Counted from the first letter of the stretch, positions 11,640 to 22,500 are shown. The stretch is DNA of 64,000 bases from Muscardinus avellanarius (GCA_963383645.1 OY726569.1:32382592-32446591); one strand, 5' to 3'. The notes: generated from the letters alone by a model not told the origin. Translations and numbers: made by a program.

Positions 11640-12325
11640 ACCTCTCAATTCAATCCTCTTTCTGCTATTCCCACGACCATGGCCTCAGTCTGAGCCAGTC
11701 ATCCTTACCTGGTTTCTCTCACCAGTGATTGTCCCCACGTGGACCCTAGCACTCGCCTGGGCACATCCTCCCCACGGGAGGCACACTGATTTTAAAAAAT
11801 AATTCTGATCACCTCACACTCTGATATAAAACTCCCCAGTGCCTTCCAATTGCACTTAGAATATGGCCTGCCATGACTTCTAAGGCCCCACCCACCCCAG
11901 CTCTGTCCCAGTGCCTATCTTTAGGTCGCACTCCCTGGCTAGCCAGCCTTGCTGGGCTTTCCGCTGTCTGTATATGCCTGGAGTCACAAGCACCTGGGGC
12001 TTTCCAGTTGGGTGGCTCTTCACCCAGCTCTGCCAACAGCCTCAGCTTACATAGCAGGCCCTTTGTGACCCCCCTACATAACATGGATGGTCTCTTCTGG
12101 TCCTTTAGTCTCAGCCCTGTGACTGATTCTTTTATGACACATATCACCATCTGTAATTAGTCTGTTTGCTTAGGGTCTATTGGTACCCAGTAGAATGTAA
12201 GCTCCCTGAGGCACAGTCTGTGACTATCTCACTCACTGCTGGATATCACTCACCTATCCTAATAGCAACCATCTACCAGATACCTCCCCCCACCATTATT
12301 TGTCAAATAAATGAATAAGTGAAAT
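11640..12325 (+). mobile_element. L2 LINE, 3' end
   Basis: Phrases appear in L2 consensus order: ctgatcacctcacactctga, gtgccttccaattgcactta, ggcctgccatgacttctaag, agaatgtaagctccctgagg, and a 3' end tcaaataaatgaataagtg. Length about 690 bases. The frames at 11809-12160 are decayed L2 sequence, not a gene. Confidence 0.9.
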
Positions 12326-12399
12326 TTAATCAGTGGATGATCAAAGCTTGAAATGCAGAAATTGCCTTCTGAGAGTTCTTTGAGTAATGGAAAGTAAAT

Positions 12400-14170
12400 A
12401 GAACTGAGTAACATTTTTCCCACCATATTTTGTCTTGGAAAATTTCAAACATACAGGTAAAACAATTTTGTAGTGACTACTTTCCAGATTGGGCCATTAA
12501 TATTTCATATTTATTTTATCACATATCTGGGTGTCATTTGTCCTTCCATCTGTAACTTAATTCATTTTTATTTTGATACTTTCAAAGAAAATTGCAGACA
12601 GCAAAACACTTCCTCTTAAGCACTTCAGTATGCACATTATTAACTAGCTTTCAATATTTGTTTCAAGTTTTCTTTTGACATAAAGTTTACATATAATGAA
12701 ATGCACGAATCAAGTAAAGTTTTTCTACTGCTTAACAAATGCATACATAAATGTAATCAAAATTGCTCTTCAGGTTAAAACAGTATCCATTCTTCTTCAT
12801 AATCAATCTCCAGCTGCAATGACATAATTTTTTTTACCTTGGGTTTGTTTTACCTATTTTAGTATTTCATATGAATAGGATTATGAGTATATACCCTTTT
12901 ATATATGGGATTTTTCACTGAAATACAAAATTGTAAAGAATCATTGATGTTGTTGCATGTGAGTTATTGATCTCTTTTTATTTCTAAATAGTCCATTATA
13001 TAAGTATGCCAAAGCTTATTTATCTAGTTTCCTGTTGATGGATACCCAGTGGACTTCTAGTCTGGGCTATTATGTATTTTGTGGACATAGTTTTCACTTA
13101 TCTTGAGTAAATATTTAGTACAATTATGGGTTGTAGGTAATATTAGATTATAGGGCATATGTTTACTGTGACAGAAAAATTCTAAAAGTCCTTCCAAAGT
13201 ATATACAAAATTTAATTTTCCTACCAAAAATGTGTGAGTTCCATTACAACCTTGCCAACACTCAATGTTATAGGTCCTTTTCATTTAACCCACTCTTACG
13301 AATAATTGGTGATATTTCATTGTGGCTTTAATTTGGATTTTCTGATGACTAATAATGCTAAATAGTTTTTCATGTACTTATTGGATATTTGTACATCTTA
13401 TTTTAGAAAGTTTTTATTCAAAGGCTTTATTTTCTATTGAGTTGTTGATGTTTTAATTAGTGAGTTGTAAGATTTCTTTATATAACCTGGATGTGCAATA
13501 TAAAGTCCTCTGCCAGATAGGTTTGACAAGCATTTGCTCCCAATGTGGCTTACCTTTAATTTTCTTAAGTGAGTTTTTTTTTTTTTTACAAATAGAAGTT
13601 GTTTTTATTTTATTGTAGCCAAATTTATCAACTTTTATGGTTATTGCTTTCTGTGGCTTCAGGAAGTTTTGTTTATCTCCAATTGATGAAGACATTTTCC
13701 TCTAAAAGATCTCACAGTCAGACATGTTCATCTTGATTTAATTTTGTATATGTTGTGAAGAAGGCCTGGGGATTCATGTGTTTTTTTTTTTGTTTTGTTT
13801 TGTTTGATTATTCCGTGTCTATGTACAATTGCCTTTGTTAAAAAGACTTCTTTACCAAATGCCTTACTCGATCATCTTTGTCAAAAATCAAATGGCTATC
13901 CAAGTGTTGATTTGTGAGTTCTCTATTCTGTTCCATTGATTTATATGTTGATCCTTCTGTCAGTACTATTCTTGATTACTGTAGCTTTATGGTTAAGTCT
14001 TCAAATGAGACAATTTAAGTCTTCTCACTTTGCTTCCTTTTTTCCCCTCCAGGACTTCTTTGATTATTCTAGGTCATTTGCATTTTCATATCAATTTATA
14101 GTCAGCTTGTCAATTTTTCCAAAAATTCTGCAGGGATTTTGATTGGGATTACAGTGAATCAGGTTGAGCA
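12400..14170 (-). mobile_element. L1M-type LINE fragment, antisense
   Basis: The plus strand follows the reverse complement of an old L1: 3' UTR-type sequence (ggaaaatttcaaacatacag), the stretch ttcctgttgatggatacccagt, cttgccaacactcaatgtta, ttgagttgtaagatttcttt, and ORF2-type sequence up to ggattttgattgggattaca. About 1.77 kb, 5' truncated. The ORF2 part is broken by many stops and carries no intact reverse transcriptase. Confidence 0.9.
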
Positions 14171-14322
14171 TGTTTGTTTTTTTTAATATACAAGTATATG
14201 ATCCCTGTAAAGGCATCTCTAACCAGTCCTCTCTTGCACACTGGGGGGTCCTGTCAATTTTCTATTGGAGTTTTATTTGAAATAAAATGTCATTGCATTC
14301 CTTCTCCTATACCTAATAGCCA

Positions 14323-14323
<1 letters not shown>

Positions 14324-14365
<42 letters not shown>

Positions 14366-14374
14366 GCATGCACG

Positions 14375-14410
<36 letters not shown>
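14324..14410. repeat. (CA)n microsatellite with CG/ATG core
   Basis: An 87-base tract that alternates purine and pyrimidine throughout. CA repeats flank a core of acgcacgcatgcacgcacgc, and the strict alternation gives Z-DNA potential. Confidence 0.96.
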
Positions 14411-14411
<1 letters not shown>

Positions 14412-14424
14412 CCTCATGAGTGAA

Positions 14425-14560
14425 AAGTTCTTTTTTTCCAAATTACACATAAGATGCCTGAGGATCGAGGCGTTTAAATAATTTGTTCAAGGTCAAACAG
14501 CTAGAAAGGGAAAATTTGAATTCAGAGGCTTCTTACTCTGAAGCTTCTATGTCCCAGGAA
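14425..14560 (-). mobile_element. MIR SINE fragment
   Basis: Antisense MIR signature: gatgcctgaggatcgaggcg, then ttcaaggtcaaacagctaga, then gaattcagaggcttcttact. Old and diverged. Confidence 0.7.
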
Positions 14561-15019
14561 ACTGAATTTTATTATCCTTTATTGCCCATCATTATATGAA
14601 CGTGGGGTTTTGTATCAGTTGGTATCCAAATGCTAGAGGACAGGAAGATGAAACAAGGTCATTCTGTGATAATGACAAAGGCAAGGACCTTCCAAGAGAA
14701 AGCCTGGTGGCTTTTCCTTGAGATATCCAGGGTCAGTCAGAGGATGCTCTAGAGAGCTGGAAACCCAGAGTGGTTGGGACTGCATGGAGACCAGGCAAAA
14801 GGCCTTTCTCTCAGTTTGGCCAGGAAAAGCCTTGGCTATAGGCTGACCATCTAAAAACAGACTGTTCTAATGCCTTTAGCTGTCTGAGAATATTTTTATC
14901 TTGAGCAACTCACATGTGATACACTTGGCAATAGCTGCAGGGCACCGGTTCCTCCTCCTCCCCTCAGACATGCTCAGGGCAGCAGAGAGAACATAGAGAT
15001 TCACAAATGAGCTTCCTTT

Positions 15020-15560
15020 GTAGGGCACTGTCTGCTTTGAAATTCTTCATTAAATCTTTTTCACAAATAAATTGCCCAGTGTCCATGGGGAATATTCCCA
15101 TCTTTTAATCATATGCAGTTTGAATTGACTCTAGGGTTGCTGTGTGCATGGCAGAGCTGGTTGTGGAGTCCCTGGCAAGAGGTGGGGGCAGACTTTTAGA
15201 AGCCCGGCCCTTGAAATCCTCTTTAGAATGAAAGTAACAAAAGGAGGCCCCAACGGGAGCAATTGGAGTGAGCTTGTATTTTGTGATATGTTTAGCACCG
15301 GTTGCGACTGGAATTTTAACACGGTGCAAGTTAATTATGCACCTTACCTATGGGTTTAGTATCGGTTCCAGAAGTGAAATGTTAGGGTTCAACTTTCCTC
15401 TCATAGGCTGCTGAGCCATTCTAGATTAGGTGTTTAAATAAAATGTCAAGTATCCGATTGCCATGGAAACATTAATACCAAGTGGACCCAGAAGCGCTGT
15501 GCACTGTAGAGTTACAATAATATGAATTACTTTGGTCTCAAGACATCTTCAGAAATGGCC
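15020..15560. promoter_or_regulatory. Candidate conserved non-coding element with X-box-like motif
   Basis: Repeat-free, with intact CpGs scattered outside any CpG island (caacggg, caccggttgcgac, acacggtgc, tatcggttc). It ends with an RFX-like motif. This is unusual for decayed intergenic DNA and suggests a constrained element, though no alignment was possible. Confidence 0.38.
15456..15470 (+). promoter_or_regulatory. RFX X-box-like motif
   Basis: gattgccatggaaac differs at one position from the palindromic RFX site GTTGCCATGGAAAC. It lies inside the candidate conserved element. Confidence 0.45.
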
Positions 15561-15899
15561 AGAGATGCATCCCCCCCAAAGATGAGTCAGTCACTCATGC
15601 AGAAAGCAAGAGACGAAGTGGGATGCTGCTTGGCCATGTCGCCATGCTCACAGCTATGAGTTGGACAAATTCCAGCTTCTTTGAAAAGACAGGAACAGGT
15701 AATACAGGCGGATATACTCTGGCCTGATCCCCCCCCTTCTCATGGAAGTACCAGTGAGAATGAGGTGCCAGCTTCAGTGGTTTGTAATCCTGGGGGAGGA
15801 AGTGTGTGAAGACGGTGCCAGTCACCTGGAGGTAAAGCTCGGGAAGGTGCACCATGCACTTTGGGGCCCACTCCAGGATTTCTCCATGGAACACATGTT
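15561..15899. other. SINE-free sequence between two enhancer candidates
   Basis: Two short C-runs (cccccccc near 15570 and 15730). A 153-codon minus frame spans 15740-16201 without a recognisable domain. Confidence 0.4.
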
Positions 15900-16350
15900 C
15901 CAACCGCTTCCTCTAGCCTGATTAACAGAGCACTGCTGATTATGTTATGCAAATGATAGGAGATGGATTTCACATTTCCCCCAGCCAGGCTTTGCACAGC
16001 TTTGCATTTATTATCCCCCTTTAAAAATACAGAGTCCTCCGAGGAGGGGAATGGCTTGTTTTTATTTGCTTGCCAGTAGAGTTGGCACAGACCTGTCAGG
16101 CAATCATTCTGGGCTGTGATCTGCAAAGCTGCCCTTTGTTGTTGGATCCCCCCACCCTCCAGATTGTTTACAAGACACACAGAGACATCTGCACGCCTCA
16201 AAACAAGTTATTTCCTGATTCTGCAAAACTTGTCAGCCGGTGATAAAAATGTTACAGCATTTGCTGACAAGCCATCAGATAAACCCGGAGTTACGTCCCC
16301 AGCACCTTGTCCTCACTCACGGCTCAGGACGGTAAATACTTAGCAGGTCC
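15900..16350. promoter_or_regulatory. Candidate conserved non-coding element with octamer
   Basis: Repeat-free. It has a perfect POU octamer atgcaaat at 15947-15954, a T-rich AT core (gcatttattatcccccttta) and a GC-richer right part. This is inference from texture and motif. Confidence 0.35.
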
Positions 16351-17030
16351 TGGTTCTAGATGATTGTGCAATCAACCATCTGCCCCTTGGCACTCTGCTT
16401 TCCACTCATTGGTGTTCGTCCATCACCAGGAAAACAGTGACTAGGTGTCCTTTCCTTTGGAAACAGAAGGATTAAGCTTGTGTTTGCTGCACTACCAATA
16501 AAACGTAAAAGTCAAGGTTGGCTCTCTTGATTTTACACAAAAGTCTTTAGTCCACAATTCAAATATTTCTAAACCACACATCATGGTAAGATATTTCTTT
16601 CTATTCCTACTATAGTTGTAAAAGTCAAGAAAACACAGTATAGTTTTCGATTAAACTCTCCTTCTTCCCTCCACTCAGCTTCCAGCTCCCACTCCAGGGA
16701 GGAGCTAATGTAATTTGTGTAAAATGAGCAACTGGAAATTAATGGGGCAAAGATCAGCTGACATATTCAATTCCTCTGGAAGAATTTGTATGATGATTTC
16801 TCCTGATTTACAAGATAGAGCCCAGCAACAGTGTGAGCTCATCAAAATGGGGAAAAAAATGGCTGCCTGTCACAGCTTGGAAAGAGCTTCACAGATCTTT
16901 GTCAAATAGGAATAAAACTCTGCAGCTCTAGAAAGGTTTATTAAATCAGAGATATATAATCTAGCCTTGCAAATAGCTAATCGTCACCTACCTCTAATGA
17001 ATCATGGCTACTTCCAGACATGTGCTATAG

Positions 17031-17031
<1 letters not shown>
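16351..17031. other. SINE-free unannotated sequence
   Basis: About 680 bases with no named repeat. It has a 64-codon plus frame at 16715-16909 with no known domain. May continue the conserved-looking block on its left. Confidence 0.4.
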
Positions 17032-17087
<56 letters not shown>

Positions 17088-17126
17088 ATATATAATTTAT
17101 TTATTTATTTATTTATTTATTTATTT
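17032..17126. repeat. Compound (TA)n-(TG)n-(TTTA)n microsatellite
   Basis: TA repeats to about 17077, a short TG run, then TTTA repeats that adjoin the antisense SINE. The TTTA part is the expanded tail of that SINE. Confidence 0.95.
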
Positions 17127-17332
17127 GTGGTACTGGGGGTGGAACCCAGAGGCTTTATACCTCCAGGCTAAACTCCCAGACCTATTTTATATTTTTATTT
17201 GGAAATAGGGTCACACTAAGTTACTGAGACCCTCACTAAGTAGCTGAGGCTGGCTTCGAACCTGTAGCGATCCTCCTGTCTCAGCCTCCCAAGTGCGGGG
17301 AACACAAGCATGGGCCACCACCATGCCCGGCT
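17127..17332 (-). mobile_element. B1-dID-type SINE, long-middle class
   Basis: The plus strand runs gtggtactgggggtggaacc ... gaccctcactaagtagctga ... accatgcccggct. Full length, with both halves present. Confidence 0.92.
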
Positions 17333-17480
17333 CTTTTTTACTTTTAAGTGCTTTCATTAGTGCATTACAATTATACATCAGAATGAGGTTCAAAGTAACA
17401 AAGACATACATGGGCACAAGACTTGGTATGTTTCCTTCAGATTCCACTCAGCTATCCACACATGTATATTCTTAAACATT
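17333..17480 (-). mobile_element. Probable L1 3' UTR fragment, antisense
   Basis: agtgcattacaattatacat followed by agaatgaggttcaaagtaac resembles two other fragments in this window (22550 and 39085). Those match a young rodent-lineage L1 3' end read backwards. Family name not certain. Confidence 0.5.
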
Positions 17481-17559
17481 GTTTCCTGCCGACTGTGTTC
17501 AGTGTACAATTACATTTATGAGCCTATGAAGCACTAGGTCTTGTAGGTTAATCTACACT

Positions 17560-17770
17560 GATAGCTTCTAATAATGGCTATCCTCTTTGTGAGCTAGGAG
17601 ACTTGCAGATATCTTCTATTAGTCAGATCAACTCTGCTGATATGATGCTATCTCCATACTCCAGAAGTGAAATCCAAGGCACAGCTGATGTGACTGGATT
17701 GTAGTGCTGTGCAGTAGTCAGGATTCAAACACAAGTCTGTGCTAGCTCATGGTTCATGCTTTATACATCA
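17560..17770 (-). mobile_element. MIR SINE, antisense
   Basis: Order of motifs fits reversed MIR: ctaataatggctatcctctt, aagtgaaatccaaggcacag, gtcaggattcaaacacaagt. Old. Confidence 0.6.
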
Positions 17771-18256
17771 CGAAGGATCCTTCCCCCACACCCCAGTGGC
17801 AGTAAACCCAAGGCTGGTGTAAGCAGTAAGGGATGTCATTGTCTCACTTAACCAAAAAAGCCAGAAGTTGGCTTCAGTGGAAGCTTTCTCTAGCGAGTTA
17901 AATTATATCACCCAAAGCATAATTTCTTGCACTTCATCCAGTATTATTTGTTGTAAATCAAGTTTTTATTTTTGAGCCTCCCATTGTAGGAAAGCAGCTT
18001 TAGCTCTCTTCTCAGAATACCAGAATACCTCTCCAGTAGCACTAGATGGTACATTTTCAACATGCCAACCAGAGAAGAAAGGCTAATTTTAACTCTCCAA
18101 GAGAAAGAAGAAACTTTTTTCTTGTAGTAGCTCAACAAATATCTTTTATTAAACTATAAAATACCCTTGGCCAGGATTTACATCTGGAATTAAGGGTGAG
18201 ATCTATCACACCCAAACCACATGGCTAAGAGTTTAATGATCTAAAACAAGAAGAAA
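17771..18256. other. Unannotated sequence
   Basis: About 490 bases, no repeat family or gene recognised. A 64-codon minus frame at 17944-18138 has no known domain. Confidence 0.45.
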
Positions 18257-18490
18257 GCTGGGCGTGGTGGCGCACGCTTGTAATCCCAGGGCTTAGGAGG
18301 CTGAGACAAGAGGATCACACAGGTTCAAAGCCAGCCTCAGTTACTTAGTGAGGCTCTCAGCAACTTAGACCCTGTTTCCAAATAAAGTATAAAATAGGTC
18401 TAGGAGTATAGCCTGGAAGTAGAAAAGCCCCTGGGTTCCACCCTCAGTCCCACAAAATAAATAAATAAATTAATTAATTAATTAATTAAT
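18257..18490 (+). mobile_element. B1-dID-type SINE, long-middle class
   Basis: gctgggcgtggtggcgcacg ... gtgaggctctcagcaactta ... ggtctaggagtatagcctgg, ending in an AAAT/TTAA-rich tail. First of five consecutive plus-strand copies. Confidence 0.93.
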
Positions 18491-18553
18491 ACAAAAAGTC
18501 AAAAGACAAATATTTTCATTTACACTTCTATTTTAAAATGTATAATAGATAAC

Positions 18554-18675
18554 GCCGGGCATGGTGGCGCACACTTGTAATCTCAGCATTTGGGAGGCGG
18601 AAACTGGGTGTTCACAAGGCCCTTTGCAACTTAGTGAAACCCTGTTTCAAAATAAAGAATAAAAAATATGGTGTA
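18554..18675 (+). mobile_element. B1-like monomer of the SINE, no ID half
   Basis: gccgggcatggtggcgcaca to tgtttcaaaataaagaat, with about 30 bases deleted after the A box region. The ID-like half is absent, so this copy is 3' truncated or a monomer. Confidence 0.85.
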
Positions 18676-18676
18676 A

Positions 18677-18895
18677 GCTGGGTGTGGTGGCACACGCTTG
18701 CAATTCCAGCATTCGGGAGGCTGAGACCTGAGGATCGCGGTTCACGGACACCCTCAGCTACTTAGTGAGGCCCTCTGCAACTCAGTGAGGCCCTGTTTCA
18801 AAATAAAGAATAAAAAATAGGGCAGGGGGTGTAGCTCAGAGGTACAATGCCCCTGGGTTCTATCCCCAGACCTGCAAAAAATTTAAAAAAAAAGT
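18677..18895 (+). mobile_element. B1-dID-type SINE, gaggccctctgcaac class
   Basis: Full dimer with the diagnostic gaggccctctgcaactcagt and an ID-like end gtgtagctcagaggtacaat. A-rich tail. Confidence 0.93.
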
Positions 18896-18906
18896 ATAAT
18901 AGATCC

Positions 18907-19095
18907 ATGTGTGACAGGGCATACGTGTAATCCCAGTAAATGGGTGGCTGGGACAGGAGGATCACAGGTTCCAGGCCAGCAAGTGATAACTTGGCAAGAC
19001 CATGTTTCAAAACAAAAAATAAAATAAAATGGGCTGGGAGTATAGTTCAGTGGTAGACCTCACCTCAGTCCAGTCCCTAGTACTCCCCCAAAAAT
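18907..19095 (+). mobile_element. B1-dID-type SINE, old copy
   Basis: Diverged dimer: gtgacagggcatacgtgtaa, gacaggaggatcacaggttc, then gggctgggagtatagttcag. Confidence 0.82.
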
Positions 19096-19130
19096 GTGTA
19101 ATAGAGATAAATAAAGGTCATTCATCTTAA

Positions 19131-19237
19131 CAACTTAGCAAGGCCCTCTGGAATTTAGTGAGACCCTGTTTCAAAATAAAGAATAAAATAGCTTGGGAGT
19201 GTAGCTCAGAGTTAGAATGTCCCTGAGTTCAGTCCCT

Positions 19238-19241
<4 letters not shown>
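19131..19241 (+). mobile_element. B1-dID-type SINE, 5' truncated
   Basis: Begins within the left part (aacttagcaaggccctctgg) and keeps a whole ID-like half (gggagtgtagctcagagtta). Its tail is the CA microsatellite that follows. Confidence 0.85.

Positions 19242-19290
<49 letters not shown>
19242..19290. repeat. (CA)n microsatellite
   Basis: About 49 bases of pure CA at the 3' end of a SINE. Confidence 0.96.
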
Positions 19291-19292
<2 letters not shown>

Positions 19293-19784
19293 GCAAAATG
19301 CAGACAGTAAACCAGAGCTGACAAGGACAACTTAGGGAATTACTTTAGATAAAAAAATGAAAAAGGGCAGAGTTCCAGAACTGAAAGTCCGATTATTACT
19401 GCCACTGCTATTGTTTTGTTCTATCAAGAAATAGCTAAGAGGTATAAGAGAAAAGCTAAAATACCACAGTGGAGAAGTCAACCGCGTGGGGAAAAGAAAG
19501 GGTGCTTTTGGCTACAGAGAAGTGATTTGGGTGAGGTTAAGTAATAGTGAAATGCTGAACAATCTAGGATTTCTAATAATATGAAATATCAAACTACTTG
19601 AGGTTTTTGAGCTGAAAATCAAAATGCTAAAATGCTTTGGAGGAAGCTTTTATATCTTACTGTATGGCTTCATGGGCTGGAGAAGAGAAATGATCAACAT
19701 GAGAAGAAAAGTGGAGACCATCCAGCACCCTGGAGGTCATCATTTGCAAAAACATGTGTCATGCACACACTTGCTGTGGTTATG
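19291..19784. other. Unannotated sequence
   Basis: About 490 bases, A-rich, with no family recognised. Could be old LINE sequence, but I cannot support a name. Confidence 0.4.
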
Positions 19785-20213
19785 ATACAGCTTTGAATAT
19801 GTCGCCCAAGGGTGCAGGTGTTGGTAGTGTGATCCTCAGTGTGGTAATGTGGGAGGTGACAGAATCTCTAAGAAGTCAGGCTTGGGGAGAAGCCCTTGGG
19901 TCACTCAGCAAGCGAGCTGCCTTCTGAAGGGATTAAGGTATCCTCACAGAACCCCTGAGCTCTATGAGAGACAGTAAGAGTGAACCTGACCCCCGAATTG
20001 CTTTCTGGCTTCCAGCTTGTTATGTGATGACTTCTTCCTACAAGTACTTCTGCTGTTGCCTTCTCCCACAAGGTGGCCAGTGTGCCGGAGTCTGAGCCCC
20101 AATGCTTGAACTTTTAGGATCCAGAACTGTGAGCTAAATAAACCTTTTTTTTCTTAAGAAGTTTTCCTAAATCAGGAACTTTGTTATAGTAAGAAAAAAC
20201 AGACTAATGCATA
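19785..20213 (+). mobile_element. MaLR-type (MST/MLT1-like) solo LTR
   Basis: Motifs in family order: tttgaatatgtcgcccaagg, gtggtaatgtgggaggtgac, ggtcactcagcaagc, gatccagaactgtgagctaa with the polyadenylation signal aataaa, and the end ttgttatagtaag ... cagactaatgca. No internal coding part remains. Confidence 0.75.
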
Positions 20214-20315
20214 CTATATCATGTGCCAGTCTGTGGCTATACACAGAACTCAGAGAGGGGACACAGAGATGAATTAGATATAGACCCTGATATCAAGGAG
20301 TTTTTAAAATAAAAG
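20214..20315 (-). mobile_element. L2-like fragment, antisense
   Basis: catgtgccagtctgtggcta ... gacacagagatgaattagat ... ccctgatatcaaggagtttt matches the reversed L2 3' end pattern. Diverged. Confidence 0.5.
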
Positions 20316-20352
20316 CAAATATGCAGATATTGATCAAAATCCAAAATTATAA

Positions 20353-20526
20353 GACGGGCATGGTGGCACACCCTTGTAGTCCTCGCGCTTGGGAGGCTGA
20401 GACAGGAGAATCATGCAATCGAAGCCAGCCTCGGCTGGATTAAGAGACCCTGTTTCCAAATAAAATATAAAATAGATCTGGGAGTGTAGCCTGGAGGTAG
20501 AAGGCCCCTGGATTCCATCCCCAATA

Positions 20527-20528
<2 letters not shown>
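20353..20528 (+). mobile_element. B1-dID-type SINE, short-middle class
   Basis: gacgggcatggtggcacacc ... cggctggattaagagaccct ... ctgggagtgtagcctggagg. The right end (cccctggattccatcccca) is like the other classes, so this copy is intermediate. Confidence 0.92.

Positions 20529-20567
<39 letters not shown>
20528..20567. repeat. (CA)n microsatellite
   Basis: 40-base CA tract replacing the usual A-rich tail of the adjoining SINE. Confidence 0.96.
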
Positions 20568-20571
<4 letters not shown>

Positions 20572-21529
20572 AAAATGATAAATAGTGTATGAAGATAAGA
20601 GAAATATACCATGGACCTGAACAACTCAATCTATAGAAATATTTGCTCCCAACTGAGCTGGGTCATAGACAGCAGCCTAAATTACCATGATGGTCTCAGG
20701 ATATAAATGATAGCCTCTAGCTAGGCTAAATTTCAGGGAAAGCAAATAGAAAAGAGAAAATGGAGGGAGGGAAGAAGGGAGAAAGGAAGGAAAAGGAAGT
20801 AAGACTATGATACTCATACTTGGTTTCATTTGTTTGTTCTATGGTTTAATAGTCTGGGCCCTTCTTTTCTGTCTTTCAAGCTTTTGAGTAGGCCTAGCCT
20901 TAAAATGTCACCAACAATAGCAGCAAATGGGAAGAAATGAACTAATATTTCCAGTTAAAGTTATAACAAAATATGGTTGGTTACAGACAAATATAATGAA
21001 ATTTAGTCGGTATATATTTCTTATCTTTCTACCCTCACTTGATGTCTTAGGGTAATAATATAATTGGTGATATTACCCAGTGAAATAGGACACTTTTTAA
21101 AAAACTGAACCATTGATTTGGCACTAGGGAAATGGAAGGTACAGATCAATTAATAATATTATTTTCCCACTAATTGGGACTCTGCCAAGACACTAATGTA
21201 TGCATATTAGACAGGGAAAGGGAGGATGACAAACTGTTGTTTTGACCTTGTAAAATGAAGCATTATTATAAGGAAGCAATTTCAGACATCAGTGATTTCA
21301 GCTGAGAATTTTTCCTCTGCTGTGATTGAGAAATGTCACCCTGTCAGAGCTTCTGTAAAGTGGATCAGAGGTGAGGAGTAGAGAATCAGCAACAATCTTG
21401 CCTGAACCTGAGATATGTCATTCTTTAGCTCCGAAGATTTTTTTCTATTTCCACAAATACCTATTCACTGTGAGGTATAACTAAGAGACACATATACTGT
21501 ATTTATATCCTACCGAAGCCATCACTTAT
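20568..21529. other. Unannotated sequence
   Basis: Nearly 1 kb, AT-rich, with a short purine-rich stretch at 20757-20805. No gene or named repeat recognised. Confidence 0.45.
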
Positions 21530-21830
21530 TAATACGTGATAAACATTCAGGCAGTACCAGATTACACCGTTTCATCTTGCACTTTATGGCTGGCATTGCA
21601 AACTTTCTTTTTCCTTCCTTCTGCAACTCATTCTGTTCAATTATTCATTGAAATAGGCTCCCCTGAAATTTGGAAGAAATCAAATGTTATATCCACATTC
21701 ATACCAAATTAATTAATCATGATTAATGTTCCTACAATGAATACAAAAGGAATTAATCATGATTAGCCACATATTGAAATGCGCGGCTCAGAATTTGAGG
21801 TTTCCCTTGCTTGGAATGTACTGTGGAAGC
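21530..21830. promoter_or_regulatory. Candidate conserved element with duplicated homeodomain palindrome
   Basis: Repeat-free. The 15-mer aattaatcatgatta occurs at 21711-21725 and again at 21751-21765, exactly 40 bases apart. The first is part of a 16-base perfect palindrome. Each has two inverted TAAT cores, a layout that suits paired homeodomain binding. Confidence 0.4.
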
Positions 21831-21908
21831 TTTGAAAGCGTACCCACAGCTTTTGGCTTCTTCCCCCTTTCTTTTGTTTTTGTGACTATTCTAAATCACT
21901 AACTAAAA

Positions 21909-22117
21909 GCCGGGTGTGGTGGCGCACGCTTGTAATCCCCGCGCTTGGGAGGCTGAGACAGGAGGATCGCACAGGTTCGAAGCCATCCTCAGCTACTTAG
22001 TGAGGCTCTCAGCAACTTAGTGAGACCCTGTTTTAAAATAAAATATAGAAATAATAGGTCTGGGGGTATAGCCCAGAGGTAGAAAGCCCCTGGGTTTCAC
22101 CCCCAGTACCACCAAAA

Positions 22118-22152
<35 letters not shown>
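21909..22152 (+). mobile_element. B1-dID-type SINE, long-middle class
   Basis: Near-intact dimer gccgggtgtggtggcgcacg ... gtgaggctctcagcaactta ... ggtctgggggtatagcccag, with a (AAAT)n tail at about 22115-22152. Confidence 0.95.
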
Positions 22153-22289
22153 GACTTGCAGACAAGAGTATTTGAAAAGTATACAAGAGTATTTGAAAAT
22201 ATAATAATAAAAATACATAATAAAAAATCAAAGTGGAAAACTTTTTTTTCCCCTTAGGACTAAGGAATAACTTCGCTGTAAGGATGGAA

Positions 22290-22500
22290 ACCCTGAGCCT
22301 TTAGACCAGGAACTGACACTATGGCCCATGAGTCAGACGTGACCTGCTGCCTGTCTTTGTCATCTGTGTGTTGTTTATGGCTACTCGGAAGATATTATCG
22401 CAGAGTAGAATCATGACAACAGAAAAAGAGTATAAGGTCCACAAAGCTAATAATATTTCCTTTCTGGTCCTCTACAGCAAAAAAAATTGCCAGCTCTTGC
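22290..22500. mobile_element. hAT-Charlie-type DNA transposon remnant
   Basis: aggaactgacactatggccc at the left, tgtttatggctactcggaag in the middle and cctttctggtcctctacagc ... gccagctcttgc at the right follow a common mammalian non-autonomous hAT element. No transposase remains. Confidence 0.65.

Noticed and set aside
11809..12160. Frames of 113 and 95 codons on opposite strands
   Set aside because: Both lie within the L2 LINE remnant.
15740..16201. 153-codon minus-strand frame, the longest outside simple repeats
   Set aside because: No recognisable domain or signal. It overlaps a conserved-element candidate and a plus-strand frame. A frame of this size is expected by chance in 64 kb.
18820..18875. 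tRNA-like sequence gtgtagctcagaggtacaat
   Set aside because: It is the tRNA-derived ID half of the SINE with pol III box remnants. It does not fold into a complete tRNA and is repeated in every copy.
18257..19290. Tandem same-strand repeats resembling a CRISPR or satellite array
   Set aside because: The units are separate SINE insertions with differing truncations and tails. They are not regular repeats with spacers, and the sequence is mammalian.
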